Shown: piece after piece, positions 1-10,428 of the stretch
Layout of the letters: every line of letters begins with the position of its first letter
Numbering within the stretch: position 1 is the first letter of the stretch
NCBI RefSeq assembly: GCF_004217615.1
Contig: NZ_SHLD01000001.1
Span: 434,001-498,000, forward strand
Origin: Micromonospora kangleipakensis
GTDB lineage: Bacteria > Actinomycetota > Actinomycetes > Mycobacteriales > Micromonosporaceae
Length of the DNA stretch: 64,000 nt
Direction: 5' to 3'
Program-made: the position numbers and the translations under genes
Notes under the pieces: model-generated
Database searches by the model: none
Seen by the model: only the letters and a program-made list of their open reading frames with translations
Told to the model about the DNA's origin: nothing

Positions 1-2
1 GG

Positions 3-1868
3 ATCGAGGAGCTGGCCGCGCGGGGGCACCGGGCGGGCCTGCACCTGGTCGTCGCCGGCTGGTCGCCCGACACTCCGCTGCCCCAGGCCACCCCCGTCGC
101 GGTACGCAACGCGTACGCGCTGGTCGGTGATCCGCCGGGGCAGGCGCTGAGCAGTCCGGGCACGGAGACGGCCGGCGGGCTCAACTCGCCCGTCTTCGTG
201 GAGGAGGACCCGCCCGACGAGCTGGTGACCGGGGTCTGCCGCCGGCTCGCCCGGCAGATCGAGGACGGCTCGCGGCTCTCCCTGACCGACCTGCTGCCCG
301 GCGGGGAGCTGTGGGAGTCCGGTTCCGTGGACGGGCTCTCGACCGTGGTGGGCGACGCCGCCGGGCGGCCGGTCAGCCTCGGCTTCACCGAGCTCACCCC
401 GCACTGGCTGGTCAGCGGCCGGTCGGGTGCCGGGCGGTCGGCGTTCCTGACCAACGTGCTGTTCGGGCTGACCGCCCGGTACGGCCCGGACGAGCTGGTG
501 CTCTACCTGGCCGATCTGAACGAGGGCGAGTCCTTCGTGGAGTTCCTGCAGACCGAGCGGGACCGCTCGTGGGTGCCGCAGGTCCGGGCCGCCGGGATGG
601 CCGCCGACCGGGAGTACATGGCGGACCTCGTCGGCCAGCTCGAGGCGGAGCTGCACCGCCGGGAGGAGGCCGGCCGGCGGGCCGGCGGGCAGCGCTACGC
701 GGAGCTGCGCGAGCACCAGGCGCTGCCGCGGATCGTCTGCGTCATCGACAACTTCCCCCTGCTGCTGCGGGAGCGCGACCGCCTCGCCACGGACCTGCTG
801 GCCCGGCTGGACGTGCTGGCCCGCGCCGCCCGGGCGTACGGCATCCATCTGGTCCTGGCGGGTGAGGGTGACCTCGGCGTCGGCGGCCCGCGCGATCCGC
901 TGCTGGGCCAGTTCCCGGTGCGGGTCGCGCTGCCCGGCGGGTCGGCGGTGCTGGAACCGACGAACGACGCCGCGGCCGGACTGCCGGTGGGCAGCGCGGT
1001 GGTGAACACCGCCGGCGGCCTGGGCGGGCCGCGCGGCGCCACCCGGGGGCACGAGCGGATGATCCGCTTTCCCGATCCGCACGAGGATCCGGAGACCCTG
1101 GCCGAGCTGCGGCACCGGCTGTGGGCGGCCCGGCCGGAGGGCTCCGGCCCGCCGGTGGTCTTCGCCGGGTACGCGCGCCCGCTGCTCGGCAACGACCCGC
1201 GGCACCGGGCGGCGCTGGCCGGACGGGCGCACGCGCCGGCGGCGCTGCTCGGTCGTGCGGTGGACGTTCACCGCTCCACGGTGACGGTGCCGCTCGGCCC
1301 GGCCGCCGGGCGGAACCTCGCCGTGCTGGGCCGCGACGAGGAGGCGGCCCGGCTGCTGGTGACCGCCGCGCGGAGCATCGCGGCGCACCACGCGGCCACC
1401 CGGTTCGTGCTGGCCCCACTGGCGAACGGGTCGGACGAGCCGGCCGCGGAGCTGGCCGCCGAGCTGGCCGAGCGGCACCGGGTGGAGACGGTCGACGTGG
1501 CCGGGCTGCGGGCCGCCATGGAGGCGGGTGAGCCGGGCTACCTGGTGGTGTTCGGGCTGGACGTGCCCGACGCGGTGGAGCTGCCGGGCGAGCGGCTGCG
1601 GTCGCTGCTGCTGGAGGGGCCGCCGGCCGGGCTGCACCTGCTCGGCTGGTGGCGTTCGGTGGGGCCGCTGGCCGGGCTGCTCGGCCCCGAGGGCGAGATC
1701 GACAAGCTGACCGCCGTGGTGGTCACGGACGTGCCGGGTGCCCGGTTGGAGTCGCTCTTCGACCGGCCGGTGCTGTGGCGTCCGCGTCCGGGCCGGGCGG
1801 TGCTGTGGGACGGCCCGGGCGAGCTGGGGACGGTGCTGGTGCCGTTCGGGGAGGAGCCGGCGACGTGA
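3..1868 (+). CDS. FtsK/SpoIIIE-type ATPase, C-terminal part (5' end outside window)
   Basis: The frame is open from the first bases of the window, so the gene starts upstream; the first internal GTG (198) is not a true start. The opening residues (GLHLVVAG) look like the end of one FtsK/EccC ATPase domain. A second domain follows, with a Walker A-like SGRSGAGRSAF near 412-443 and a Walker B-like IVCVIDNF near 732-755. A third, more degenerate domain lies in the last 250 residues. The invariant Walker A lysine is replaced by arginine, and the Walker B acidic pair reads Asp-Asn, so this domain probably binds nucleotide poorly or serves structurally, as in the later domains of EccC proteins. It overlaps the next gene by 4 bp. 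A role in DNA or protein translocation is inferred from family. Confidence 0.8.
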   Translation: MEELAARGHRAGLHLVVAGWSPDTPLPQATPVAVRNAYALVGDPPGQALSSPGTETAGGLNSPVFVEEDPPDELVTGVCRRLARQIEDGSRLSLTDLLPGGELWESGSVDGLSTVVGDAAGRPVSLGFTELTPHWLVSGRSGAGRSAFLTNVLFGLTARYGPDELVLYLADLNEGESFVEFLQTERDRSWVPQVRAAGMAADREYMADLVGQLEAELHRREEAGRRAGGQRYAELREHQALPRIVCVIDNFPLLLRERDRLATDLLARLDVLARAARAYGIHLVLAGEGDLGVGGPRDPLLGQFPVRVALPGGSAVLEPTNDAAAGLPVGSAVVNTAGGLGGPRGATRGHERMIRFPDPHEDPETLAELRHRLWAARPEGSGPPVVFAGYARPLLGNDPRHRAALAGRAHAPAALLGRAVDVHRSTVTVPLGPAAGRNLAVLGRDEEAARLLVTAARSIAAHHAATRFVLAPLANGSDEPAAELAAELAERHRVETVDVAGLRAAMEAGEPGYLVVFGLDVPDAVELPGERLRSLLLEGPPAGLHLLGWWRSVGPLAGLLGPEGEIDKLTAVVVTDVPGARLESLFDRPVLWRPRPGRAVLWDGPGELGTVLVPFGEEPAT

Positions 1869-2569
1869 GCGAGACCGGAACCGCCGTGCCCGCCCCCCGG
1901 CCGGGGCGCCCGCCGGCCGACACCCCGGATCCGGCCGCGGCGGCCTGGGCGGACTACGTCGCGGCGGCCCGCCAGCTCGACGGGGTACGCCGGGCCGCGA
2001 CGACCGCCGCGGGCGAGCAGGCCCGCTCGGTGCAGGCCGCCCGGGAGGAGCTGACCGTCGTCCGGGCCCGATTGGCCCCGCAGCAGGCGCAACTGCGGGA
2101 GCTCGGGGTGCCGGCGATCTCGTTGCAGCCGACTCCGCCGGAGCTGACCGAGGCGGCCCGGTCGATGGCGGCCGGGCCGGCGGCGGTGCTGACCTCGCTG
2201 CAGGCCGCCCGCCGGTGGGCCGACGCCGCGGACGACACGCTGGCCGCGCGGGGGCTGCCCCGGCTGGCGCGTTGGCCGTCCCGGCCCCGCAACCTGCTGG
2301 TGTACGGGCCGCTGGCGCTGGTCTTCCCGCTGATCCAGCTGCTGGTCCTGTTCGGCACCGGCACCGGCCCGGCGAGCATCGTGGCGCTGGTGGTCGGGCT
2401 GCCGATGCCGGCGGTGGCCTTCATGGCGGGCTGGCTGGCGGTCGGTCGGCTGTTCCGGCCCCGGCCGGAGGACCGGGTGGACCGGACGCCCCGGTTCGGG
2501 GCGCTGGTCTGCCTGGTCCCGGCGGTGGCGACCACCGCCGGGATCGTGCTGGCGATGCTGGCCGGCTGA
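1865..2569 (+). CDS. Membrane protein with N-terminal coiled coil, coupled to FtsK-like gene
   Basis: The GTG start overlaps the TGA of the upstream ATPase gene (GTGA), giving 234 residues. Residues 1-30 are Pro/Ala-rich. Residues about 30-130 are charged, alanine-rich and probably helical/coiled coil. Three hydrophobic segments follow at roughly 143-164, 171-194 and 211-233, the last reaching the C terminus. No known family is recognised. The overlap argues that it is translationally coupled to the ATPase and may anchor it to the membrane; this is inference. Confidence 0.7.
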   Translation: MSETGTAVPAPRPGRPPADTPDPAAAAWADYVAAARQLDGVRRAATTAAGEQARSVQAAREELTVVRARLAPQQAQLRELGVPAISLQPTPPELTEAARSMAAGPAAVLTSLQAARRWADAADDTLAARGLPRLARWPSRPRNLLVYGPLALVFPLIQLLVLFGTGTGPASIVALVVGLPMPAVAFMAGWLAVGRLFRPRPEDRVDRTPRFGALVCLVPAVATTAGIVLAMLAG

Positions 2570-2594
2570 CGGGCTCCGTCGGCCGCGCGCCGGG

Positions 2595-3158
2595 TCAGCG
2601 GGGGATGATCAGCGACATCGCCTCGGCGCGGGACTTCGCGTCGCGCTGGAGCACGCCGCGGACGGCCGAGGTGATCGTCTTGGCGCCGCTCTTCTGGATG
2701 CCGCGCATCGCCATGCACATGTGCTCGCACTCGAGGACGACGATGACGCCGCGCGGTTCCAGCTTGCTCATCAGCAGGTCGGCGATCTGCGAGGTGAGCC
2801 GCTCCTGCACCTGCGGGCGGCGGGCGAAGACCTCGACCAGCCGAGCCAGCTTGGACAGGCCGGTGATCCGGCCGTCCGGCCCCGGGATGTAGCCGATGTG
2901 CGCGCTGCCCCGGAACGGCAGCAGGTGGTGCTCGCAGAGGCTCATCAGATCGATGTCCCGGACGATCACCAGCTCCTCGTGGTTGGCCTCGAAGGTGGTG
3001 CTGAGCACCTGGGCCGGGTCGACCCGGAGACCGGCGAAGAGTTCGGCGTACGCGCGGGCGACCCGGGCCGGCGTCTGCTGGAGGCCGTCCCGGTCCGGGT
3101 CCTCGCCGACGGCGATGAGGATCTCGCGGACGGCCTTCTCGATCCGGGCCAGGTCCAT
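2595..3158 (-). CDS. folE: GTP cyclohydrolase I
   Basis: FolE converts GTP to 7,8-dihydroneopterin triphosphate, the first step of tetrahydrofolate synthesis. The core ([15 protein letters not shown], the zinc-site segments LCEHHLLPF and [11 protein letters not shown], and QERLTSQIA) matches the family end to end. The ATG used here is the first standard start codon and gives 187 residues. The frame stays open, with near-perfect G/C third positions, for another 46 codons up to the ftsH stop, where only a CTG (3294-3296) overlapping that stop could initiate. The true protein may therefore be longer at the N terminus. It lies directly downstream of ftsH, the usual actinobacterial order. Confidence 0.95.
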   Translation of the reverse strand: MDLARIEKAVREILIAVGEDPDRDGLQQTPARVARAYAELFAGLRVDPAQVLSTTFEANHEELVIVRDIDLMSLCEHHLLPFRGSAHIGYIPGPDGRITGLSKLARLVEVFARRPQVQERLTSQIADLLMSKLEPRGVIVVLECEHMCMAMRGIQKSGAKTITSAVRGVLQRDAKSRAEAMSLIIPR

Positions 3159-3292
3159 GGTCTCCTCGACCGGGCGGCCGGTGAGCTTGCCGCTGATCAG
3201 TCGGGCGGCGACGTAGTCGAGGGCCTCGTCACCGTCGGGCTCGGTCGACGAGGCGGCCAGCCCCTTGTCGGGGCTGGCCGCAGCGTCCGTGT

Positions 3293-5299
3293 TCAGTGGG
3301 TACCGTCCGAGTTGTTCGAGGACCCGCCGACCGACGCGCCGTCGGCCTCGGCCTGAGCCTTGAGCTTGTCCTTCTCGGCCGGGGTGAGCACCGGCGGCTC
3401 GGTGGAGGGCTGGCGCTTGCCGAAGCCGTGGTACGGGGCCATCGGCGGGCGCTTCACCACCCGGGCGCAGATCCGGGCCATGTCGGCGGTCGAGAGGGTC
3501 TCCTTCTCGATCAGCTCCAGGACCATGTTGTCCAGCACGTCCCGGTACTCCACCAGGATCTCCCAGGCCTCGTCGTGGGCCAGCTCGATCAGCGCCCGCA
3601 TCTCGCCGTCGATCTCGGCGGCCACCGAGTCGGAGTAGTCCCGCTCGTGGCCCATGTTGCGGCCGAGGAACGGCTCGTCGCCGCTGGTGCCGTACTTGAT
3701 CGCACCGAGCTTGGAGCTCATGCCGTACTGGGTGATCATCGCGCGGGCCAGCTGGGTGGCCTTCTCGATGTCGTTGCCGGCACCGGTGGTGGGCTCGTGG
3801 AAGACCAGTTCCTCCGCGGCCCGGCCGCCCAGCGCGTACGCCAGGGTGTCGATCATCTCGGCGCGGGTCTGGGTGTACTTGTCCTCGGTCGGCAGGACCA
3901 GGGTGTGGCCCAGCGAGCGACCGCGGGACAGGATCGTCACCTTGTGCACCGGCGCGGCGTGCGGCAGCGCCCAGGCGACCAGCGCGTGCCCACCCTCGTG
4001 GTACGCGGTGATCTTCTTCTCCTGGTCGCTCATCACCCGGGTCCGGCGCTGCGGACCGGCGATCACCCGGTCGATCGACTCCTCCAGGGAGTCGTTGGAG
4101 ATCGCCCGCTGTTCCTTGCGCGCGGTGAGCAGGGCGGACTCGTTGATCACGTTGGCCAGGTCGGCGCCGCTGAAGCCCGGGGTACGCCGGGCGACCGCGT
4201 CGAGGTCGACGTCGGGCGTGAACGGCTTGCCCTTGGCGTGCACCCGCAGGATCGCCTTGCGGCCCTCCATGTCGGGGGCGTCCACCGGGATCTGCCGGTC
4301 GAAGCGGCCCGGGCGCAGCAGCGCCGGGTCGAGGATGTCCGGCCGGTTGGTGGCGGCGATCAGGATGACGCCGCCCTTGACGTCGAAGCCGTCCATCTCG
4401 ACGAGGAGCTGGTTGAGGGTCTGCTCGCGCTCGTCGTGGCCGCCGCCCATGCCGGCGCCACGGTGCCGGCCGACGGCGTCGATCTCGTCGACGAAGACGA
4501 TCGCCGGTGCGTTCGACTTGGCCTGCTCGAAGAGGTCGCGGACCCGGCTGGCGCCGACACCGACGAACATCTCGACGAAGTCCGAGCCGGAGATCGAGTA
4601 GAACGGCACGCCGGCCTCGCCGGCGACCGCCCGGGCGAGCAGGGTCTTACCGGTACCGGGCGGGCCGAAGAGCAGCACGCCCTTCGGGATCTTGGCGCCG
4701 AGGGCCTGGTACTTCGCCGGGTTCTGCAGGAAGTCCTTGATCTCGTGCAGCTCCTCGACGGCCTCGTCGGCCCCGGCCACGTCCGCGAAGGTGGTCTTCG
4801 GCGTGTCCTTGGTGATCATCTTCGCCTTGGACTTGCCGAAGTTGAGCACCCGCGAGCCGCCGCCCTGCATCTGCGACATGAAGAACAGCAGCAGGAGCAC
4901 GAGCAGGGCGATGGGGAGCAGGTTGACCAGCAGGCTCACCCAGACGCTGTCCGAGGAGACCTTGGTGTCGGCCGGGCCGGTGACCCGGTTCGCGGCCTTG
5001 GCGTCGAGGACCTCGTTCCAGACCTGGTCGCCGGCCTGGTACGGGAACTGCGCCTCGATCCTGTCGGTGGTGGTCTCACCGAACTTGGTCTTCTGGGCCA
5101 GGTCGAGCTGGAGCGTCTGCTCCTTGTCCTGGAAGACCGCCTTGTTGATCTTGGCAGTGTGGAGCTGGTCGAGCGCAACGGAAGTGTCCACCCGGTGGTA
5201 GCTGGGACCAGCGGTGAACAGCTGACTGAGCACAACGGCGCCGAGGATGACCAGGATGATCCAGACCACCGGTCGGCGGAAGAAACGCGTACGTTCCAT
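3293..5299 (-). CDS. ftsH: ATP-dependent zinc metalloprotease FtsH
   Basis: Membrane-bound AAA protease that degrades misfolded membrane proteins and short-lived regulators. The 668-residue product has TM1 near residues 10-28, an extracytoplasmic domain, TM2 ([20 protein letters not shown]), an AAA module with GPPGTGKT and [15 protein letters not shown], the SRH region and the HEGGH zinc site. The C-terminal tail is hydrophilic and Ser/Asn-rich. ATG 5299 is chosen because the upstream open frame to 5545 has poor third-position GC and looks non-coding. No strong Shine-Dalgarno precedes it. It follows hpt and precedes folE, as in many actinobacteria. Confidence 0.96.
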   Translation of the reverse strand: MERTRFFRRPVVWIILVILGAVVLSQLFTAGPSYHRVDTSVALDQLHTAKINKAVFQDKEQTLQLDLAQKTKFGETTTDRIEAQFPYQAGDQVWNEVLDAKAANRVTGPADTKVSSDSVWVSLLVNLLPIALLVLLLLFFMSQMQGGGSRVLNFGKSKAKMITKDTPKTTFADVAGADEAVEELHEIKDFLQNPAKYQALGAKIPKGVLLFGPPGTGKTLLARAVAGEAGVPFYSISGSDFVEMFVGVGASRVRDLFEQAKSNAPAIVFVDEIDAVGRHRGAGMGGGHDEREQTLNQLLVEMDGFDVKGGVILIAATNRPDILDPALLRPGRFDRQIPVDAPDMEGRKAILRVHAKGKPFTPDVDLDAVARRTPGFSGADLANVINESALLTARKEQRAISNDSLEESIDRVIAGPQRRTRVMSDQEKKITAYHEGGHALVAWALPHAAPVHKVTILSRGRSLGHTLVLPTEDKYTQTRAEMIDTLAYALGGRAAEELVFHEPTTGAGNDIEKATQLARAMITQYGMSSKLGAIKYGTSGDEPFLGRNMGHERDYSDSVAAEIDGEMRALIELAHDEAWEILVEYRDVLDNMVLELIEKETLSTADMARICARVVKRPPMAPYHGFGKRQPSTEPPVLTPAEKDKLKAQAEADGASVGGSSNNSDGTH

Positions 5300-5634
5300 A
5301 CTGTTGTCGGGCGCCGAGACGCCCGCATCCTCCTGATCGACGTCCTGACCGTCTGAATGGTGTCGCCGCCTCGGGCGGCGGCCGGAGCCGCCGTGCGGGC
5401 CGGCCTCGACCCCGAAGCGCGCGAATTGCCGCGCCGCGGTCATTCGACGGTACACCGTTCGTGCCAGATGTGAGCTTGCGAGCCCAGCACTTACGCGGAC
5501 GGCGAACCGGGGTTTGGGCCGGCGTGCCGCGGAGGGTGCCTCCACGTCACCGACCCCTACCGTAGTCCGGTGAGCTGAGAGTCCGCTGAACGTCCGCTCG
5601 ACGAACGCCGATACGCGCAGGTCGGCGGGGCGAC
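5300..5634 (-). promoter_or_regulatory. ftsH upstream region with candidate promoter and long leader
   Basis: This 335-bp gap between the hpt stop and the ftsH ATG holds no convincing gene. A TACGGT box on the minus strand (5564-5559) is the best -10 candidate and would give a leader of about 250 nt before ATG 5299. The leader is comparatively AT-rich at what would be third positions, which argues against an N-terminal extension of FtsH starting at GTG 5545. An AGGAGG near 5330 abuts an out-of-frame ATG. Confidence 0.4.
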
Positions 5635-6210
5635 TCAGGCGCGGGCGTAGACCTCGGGCTTGAGCACGCCGACGTAGGGCAGCTCCCGGTACCGCTCACC
5701 GAAGTCGAGGCCGTAGCCGACGACGAACTCGGTCGGGATGTCGAAGCCGACGTACTTGACCGGGACCTGCACCTTGACCGCGTCCGGCTTGCGGAACAGG
5801 GCGACCACCTCGACGCTCGCCGCCGAGCGGGACTCCAGGTAGCGCAGCAGCCAGGAGAGGGTCAGGCCGGAGTCGACGATGTCCTCGACGACCACCACGT
5901 GCCGGCCGGCGATGTCGCGGTCCAGGTCCTTGAGGATCCGGACGACGCCGGAGGAGGTGGTGCCCTGACCGTACGAGGAGACGGCCATGAACTCCAGCTC
6001 GGCGGGGGGACCCTGGCGGCCGAGCGCCCGGGCGAAGTCGGCCATGAACATGACCGCGCCCTTGAGCACGCAGACCAGCAGGAGTCCGTCCTCGACGTGC
6101 GCGTAGTCCGCCGATATCTGCTTGGCCAGCTCCGCGGTCTTCTCGCGGATCTGCGCCTCGGAAATGATCACGTGGTCGATGTCGGCGTCGTACCAGGAGC
6201 CGTCAGCCAT
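5635..6210 (-). CDS. hpt: Hypoxanthine phosphoribosyltransferase
   Basis: Salvages hypoxanthine and guanine with PRPP to form IMP and GMP. The 191-residue protein carries the PRPP-binding signature [18 protein letters not shown], the [16 protein letters not shown] segment and the [21 protein letters not shown]-terminal motif, all typical of bacterial Hpt. ATG 6210 ([12 protein letters not shown]) fits family length; longer starts add an Arg/Pro-rich stretch with no family match. It stands between the accessory peptide gene and ftsH, and probably once followed tilS directly. Confidence 0.95.
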   Translation of the reverse strand: MADGSWYDADIDHVIISEAQIREKTAELAKQISADYAHVEDGLLLVCVLKGAVMFMADFARALGRQGPPAELEFMAVSSYGQGTTSSGVVRILKDLDRDIAGRHVVVVEDIVDSGLTLSWLLRYLESRSAASVEVVALFRKPDAVKVQVPVKYVGFDIPTEFVVGYGLDFGERYRELPYVGVLKPEVYARA

Positions 6211-6309
6211 GCATCTAGCCTGCCGTACGCCCGATGGCCTCCGTCGGCGGGGCCGCGCGTTTCGCCGCGGTCCCGCCGGGGATTTTCGGCGCGGAAGGTG
6301 CAAATCACC

Positions 6310-6447
6310 TCAGCAGGTGCTGGAGCGCCAGCGACGACCGTCGGCGGTGGGCTTCCAGTCGGCCGAGTCGCGGGTGTCGGCGCCCAGGCCGGCGGCCGAG
6401 GCGACGGCCAGGACGACGAGGAAGAGGAAGAGCAGCAGGAACTCCAT
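6310..6447 (-). CDS. Small membrane peptide, 45 aa
   Basis: The predicted product begins MEFLLLFLFLVVLAVASAAGL, a single hydrophobic segment, followed by a polar tail ending RRWRSSTC. It is the in-frame end of a longer minus-strand open frame that is otherwise antisense to the AraC-type gene; only this part lies outside that gene. It lies divergently upstream of the regulator and between it and hpt. No function is known. It could be a secreted or membrane-anchored peptide. Confidence 0.5.
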   Translation of the reverse strand: MEFLLLFLFLVVLAVASAAGLGADTRDSADWKPTADGRRWRSSTC

Positions 6448-6539
6448 GGCGGCGCTCGCTTTCGCGTGATTGATGTGGGTTTCGCCGCCGGTGCGCACCG
6501 GACTGAGACCAGTCTGCGACCATCCGGGCCGGCCGAAAA

Positions 6540-6576
6540 GTGGCAGGAATGCCAGTGGGCATCGATTTCCTGCCAC
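6540..6576. promoter_or_regulatory. 10-bp perfect inverted repeat, candidate AdpA-type operator
   Basis: GTGGCAGGAA (6540-6549) is mirrored by TTCCTGCCAC (6567-6576) with a 17-bp spacer. Each arm closely resembles the AdpA consensus TGGCSNGWWY, and a nested TGGCA-4-TGCCA repeat sits at 6541-6554. The site ends 21 bp before the start of the adjacent AdpA/GlxA-type regulator gene and overlaps where its -35 region would lie, so autoregulation is the natural reading. Confidence 0.6.
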
Positions 6577-6585
6577 CTCTCCGGT

Positions 6586-6591
6586 TACCCT
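6586..6591 (+). promoter_or_regulatory. -10 box of leaderless promoter for AraC-type regulator
   Basis: TACCCT lies 6 nt before ATG 6598, placing the transcription start at or next to the start codon. No Shine-Dalgarno is present. Confidence 0.5.
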
Positions 6592-6597
6592 CGTCAC

Positions 6598-7557
6598 ATG
6601 CTTCGTTCGGTCGCCGTCATCGCGCTGGAACAGGTCGCCCCCTTCGAACTCGGCGTCCTGTCGGAGGTCTTCGGCACCGACCGGACCGCCGACGGCTTCC
6701 CGGGCTACCGCTTCACCGTCTGCACCGCCGACGGGGGCCCGGTGCGCAGCGGCTCCGGTTTCCTGCTCACCCCGCACGCCGACCTCAGCCCGGTCGACGA
6801 GGCCGACCTGGTCGCGGTGCCGGCGCACGCGGGGAAGACGAACGTCCCCGCCCCGGTGCTCGACGCGCTGCGCCGGGCCGCCGACCGGGGGGCATGGCTG
6901 CTCAGCGTCTGCTCCGGCGCGTTCGTGCTGGGCGAGGCGGGGCTGCTCGACGGGCGGGACTGCACCACCCACTGGCTGTACGTCGACGAGCTGCAACGCC
7001 GGCACCCGGCCGCCCGGGTCCGGTGCAACTCGCTCTACGTGCAGGACGGCAAGCTGCTCACCAGCGCCGGCACCGCCGCCGGGATCGACGCCTGCCTGCA
7101 CCTGGTCCGCCAGGAGCACGGCTCGGCGACGGCCACCCGGCTGGCCCGACGGATGGTCGTCCCGCCGCATCGCGACGGCGGCCAGTCCCAGTACGTCGAG
7201 GCGCCGATCCCGAAGGCGCCGGAGGCGCCCACCCTCGAGCCGGTGCTGGAATGGCTGATGGGCCACCTGGACCGGACGGTGACCGTGGAGGAGCTGGCCG
7301 CGCGGGCCGGCATGGCGCCGCGTACCTTCGCCCGCCGGTTCCGGGCCGAGACCGGCACCACCCCGCACGACTGGCTGACCAACCAGCGGGTGCTGCTGGC
7401 CCGGCGGCTGCTGGAGGAGACCCGGCTGAGCGTGGAGACCGTGGCCGACGAGGCCGGCTTCGGCGACGCGGCGGCGCTGCGGCACCACTTCACCCGTCGG
7501 GTCGGCACCACCCCGCACGCGTACCGGACGACCTTCCGCGAACGCGCCGAGGTCTGA
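6598..7557 (+). CDS. GlxA/AdpA-family AraC-type transcriptional regulator
   Basis: This 319-residue regulator has an N-terminal DJ-1/PfpI-like glutamine amidotransferase fold (residues about 1-170, with the SVCSGAFVLGEAGLL nucleophile-elbow segment) and a C-terminal AraC double helix-turn-helix (residues about 215-310; MAPRTFARRFRAETGTTPHDWL and ETVADEAGFGDAAALRHHF). This architecture matches GlxA and Streptomyces AdpA. The start follows a TACCCT box by 6 nt. The gene is preceded by an AdpA-like inverted repeat, and its stop abuts the stop of the convergent ggt gene with no gap. Its targets may include itself and the divergent 45-aa peptide gene. Confidence 0.88.
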   Translation: MLRSVAVIALEQVAPFELGVLSEVFGTDRTADGFPGYRFTVCTADGGPVRSGSGFLLTPHADLSPVDEADLVAVPAHAGKTNVPAPVLDALRRAADRGAWLLSVCSGAFVLGEAGLLDGRDCTTHWLYVDELQRRHPAARVRCNSLYVQDGKLLTSAGTAAGIDACLHLVRQEHGSATATRLARRMVVPPHRDGGQSQYVEAPIPKAPEAPTLEPVLEWLMGHLDRTVTVEELAARAGMAPRTFARRFRAETGTTPHDWLTNQRVLLARRLLEETRLSVETVADEAGFGDAAALRHHFTRRVGTTPHAYRTTFRERAEV

Positions 7558-9189
<1,632 letters not shown>

Positions 9190-9281
9190 CCGCCATGTCT
9201 ACCGCCTGCGGCGGCTCCCGGCGAGGATCACCGGCGCTCCGGCGCGCAGCAGGCCGCCGGCCGACAGGTACCACCTCACTC

Positions 9282-9351
9282 CCCTTGCTCTGCTGCAGCC
9301 CACGCAACAGGTGGACGGGCAGGTGTTGCCTCCGCTGCAGCAGAGCAAAGG
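9282..9351. repeat. Nested palindromic element between tilS and ggt
   Basis: TTGCTCTGCTGCAG (9285-9298) is perfectly inverted as CTGCAGCAGAGCAA (9335-9348), extended outward by G-C pairs after one mismatch. Inside the 36-bp loop, GCAACA (9304-9309) pairs with TGTTGC (9324-9329). The 236-bp gap 9190-9425 otherwise shows no gene. It could be the tilS terminator, an RNA element ahead of ggt, or a dispersed palindromic repeat. Confidence 0.6.
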
Positions 9352-9425
9352 ACGTGCCCGAGGTGTGTCTCCGGCGAGCGACCGGGCGCTGTCCGGCGCG
9401 GGGAAGCGCAGCGGACCGGCGCGGG

Positions 9426-10418
9426 TCAGCGGGGTTCGGCGAGGACGAGCCGGCCCTCGTGGCGGGCCACGCGCAGCCCGCCGGGCAGGTGGACCGCGCC
9501 CTGCCCGTGCCACCCCGTCACCAGGGCGTCCAGCGCCGTGACGTGCCGGTGCGACAGCGCGGCGGGCGACGCGCCCAGCTCCCGGGCCCAGGCGTGCAGC
9601 ACGCGGGTGCGTACCGCCGGGAGCAGCGCGGCCAACGCGTCGACCGCGAGCCCGCCCCGGGGGGACCGGGCGGCGGCGAGCGCGGCGGCGGCGAGCTCGT
9701 CCAGGGCGGCGGTGTCCGCGGCCACGAGCCGGGCGGTCCGGGCCAGGTTGTCCAGCACCGCCGGGCCGAGCGCCCGGGCCAGCGCCGGCAGCACGTCGGC
9801 GCGGACCCGGGACCGGGCGTACGCCGGGTCGGCGTTGTGCGGGTCCTCCCACGGGGTGAGCCCCAGCGCGGCGCAGGCCTTACGGGTGTCGTCCCGGCCG
9901 ACGTCCAGCAGCGGACGGAGCAGCGGCACCCCGTCCAGCTCCCGACGCGCCGGCATCCCGGCGAGGCCCCGCGGGCCGCCGCCCCGGGCCAGCGCGAGCA
10001 GCACGGTCTCGGCCTGGTCGTCGCGGGTGTGGCCGAGCAGCAGCGCGGCGGCGTCGTGCCGGCGGGCGGTGGCGACGAGGGCCTGGTAGCGCGCCTCCCG
10101 GGCGGCCGCCTCGGGGCCGCCCGGCCGGCCGGCGACGGTCACCGGGACCGCGTCGACCGGGTCGAAACCGATCCCTGCGGCCCACCGGGCCACCGCGGCG
10201 GCCCGTTCGGCCGAGCCCGGTTGCAGGCCGTGGTCCACGGTCACCAGGCCGGCCCGTCGACCCAGCCGAGGGGCGACGAAGGCGGTGGCCGCCGCCAGGG
10301 CGAGCGAGTCGGCGCCGCCGGAGCAGGCGACCAGCACCGGCCCGTCCCCGGTCAGCCCGGCCAGCATCCGGCGGACCGCGACCCGGACCGCGGCGACCGG
10401 CGGGGCGAGCGCGGCCAC
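9426..10418 (-). CDS. tilS: tRNA(Ile)-lysidine synthase
   Basis: TilS ATP-dependently ligates lysine to C34 of the CAU-anticodon tRNA-Ile so that it reads AUA. The 330-residue protein has the N-type ATP-pyrophosphatase P-loop SGGADSLALA near residue 35, VTVDHGLQPGS and LLGHTRDDQAETVLLALARG, all family signatures, followed by a short C-terminal region as in other actinobacterial TilS. It lies 10 bp downstream of the zinc metallopeptidase-like gene, forming an operon with it and probably dacB. Confidence 0.95.
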   Translation of the reverse strand: MAALAPPVAAVRVAVRRMLAGLTGDGPVLVACSGGADSLALAAATAFVAPRLGRRAGLVTVDHGLQPGSAERAAAVARWAAGIGFDPVDAVPVTVAGRPGGPEAAAREARYQALVATARRHDAAALLLGHTRDDQAETVLLALARGGGPRGLAGMPARRELDGVPLLRPLLDVGRDDTRKACAALGLTPWEDPHNADPAYARSRVRADVLPALARALGPAVLDNLARTARLVAADTAALDELAAAALAAARSPRGGLAVDALAALLPAVRTRVLHAWARELGASPAALSHRHVTALDALVTGWHGQGAVHLPGGLRVARHEGRLVLAEPR

Positions 10419-10428
10419 GGCGGGCGGC

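Noticed and set aside
6448..7518. 402-codon frame antisense to the AraC-type gene
   Set aside because: Only the last 45 codons, outside the regulator gene, look like a protein; the rest is a GC shadow.
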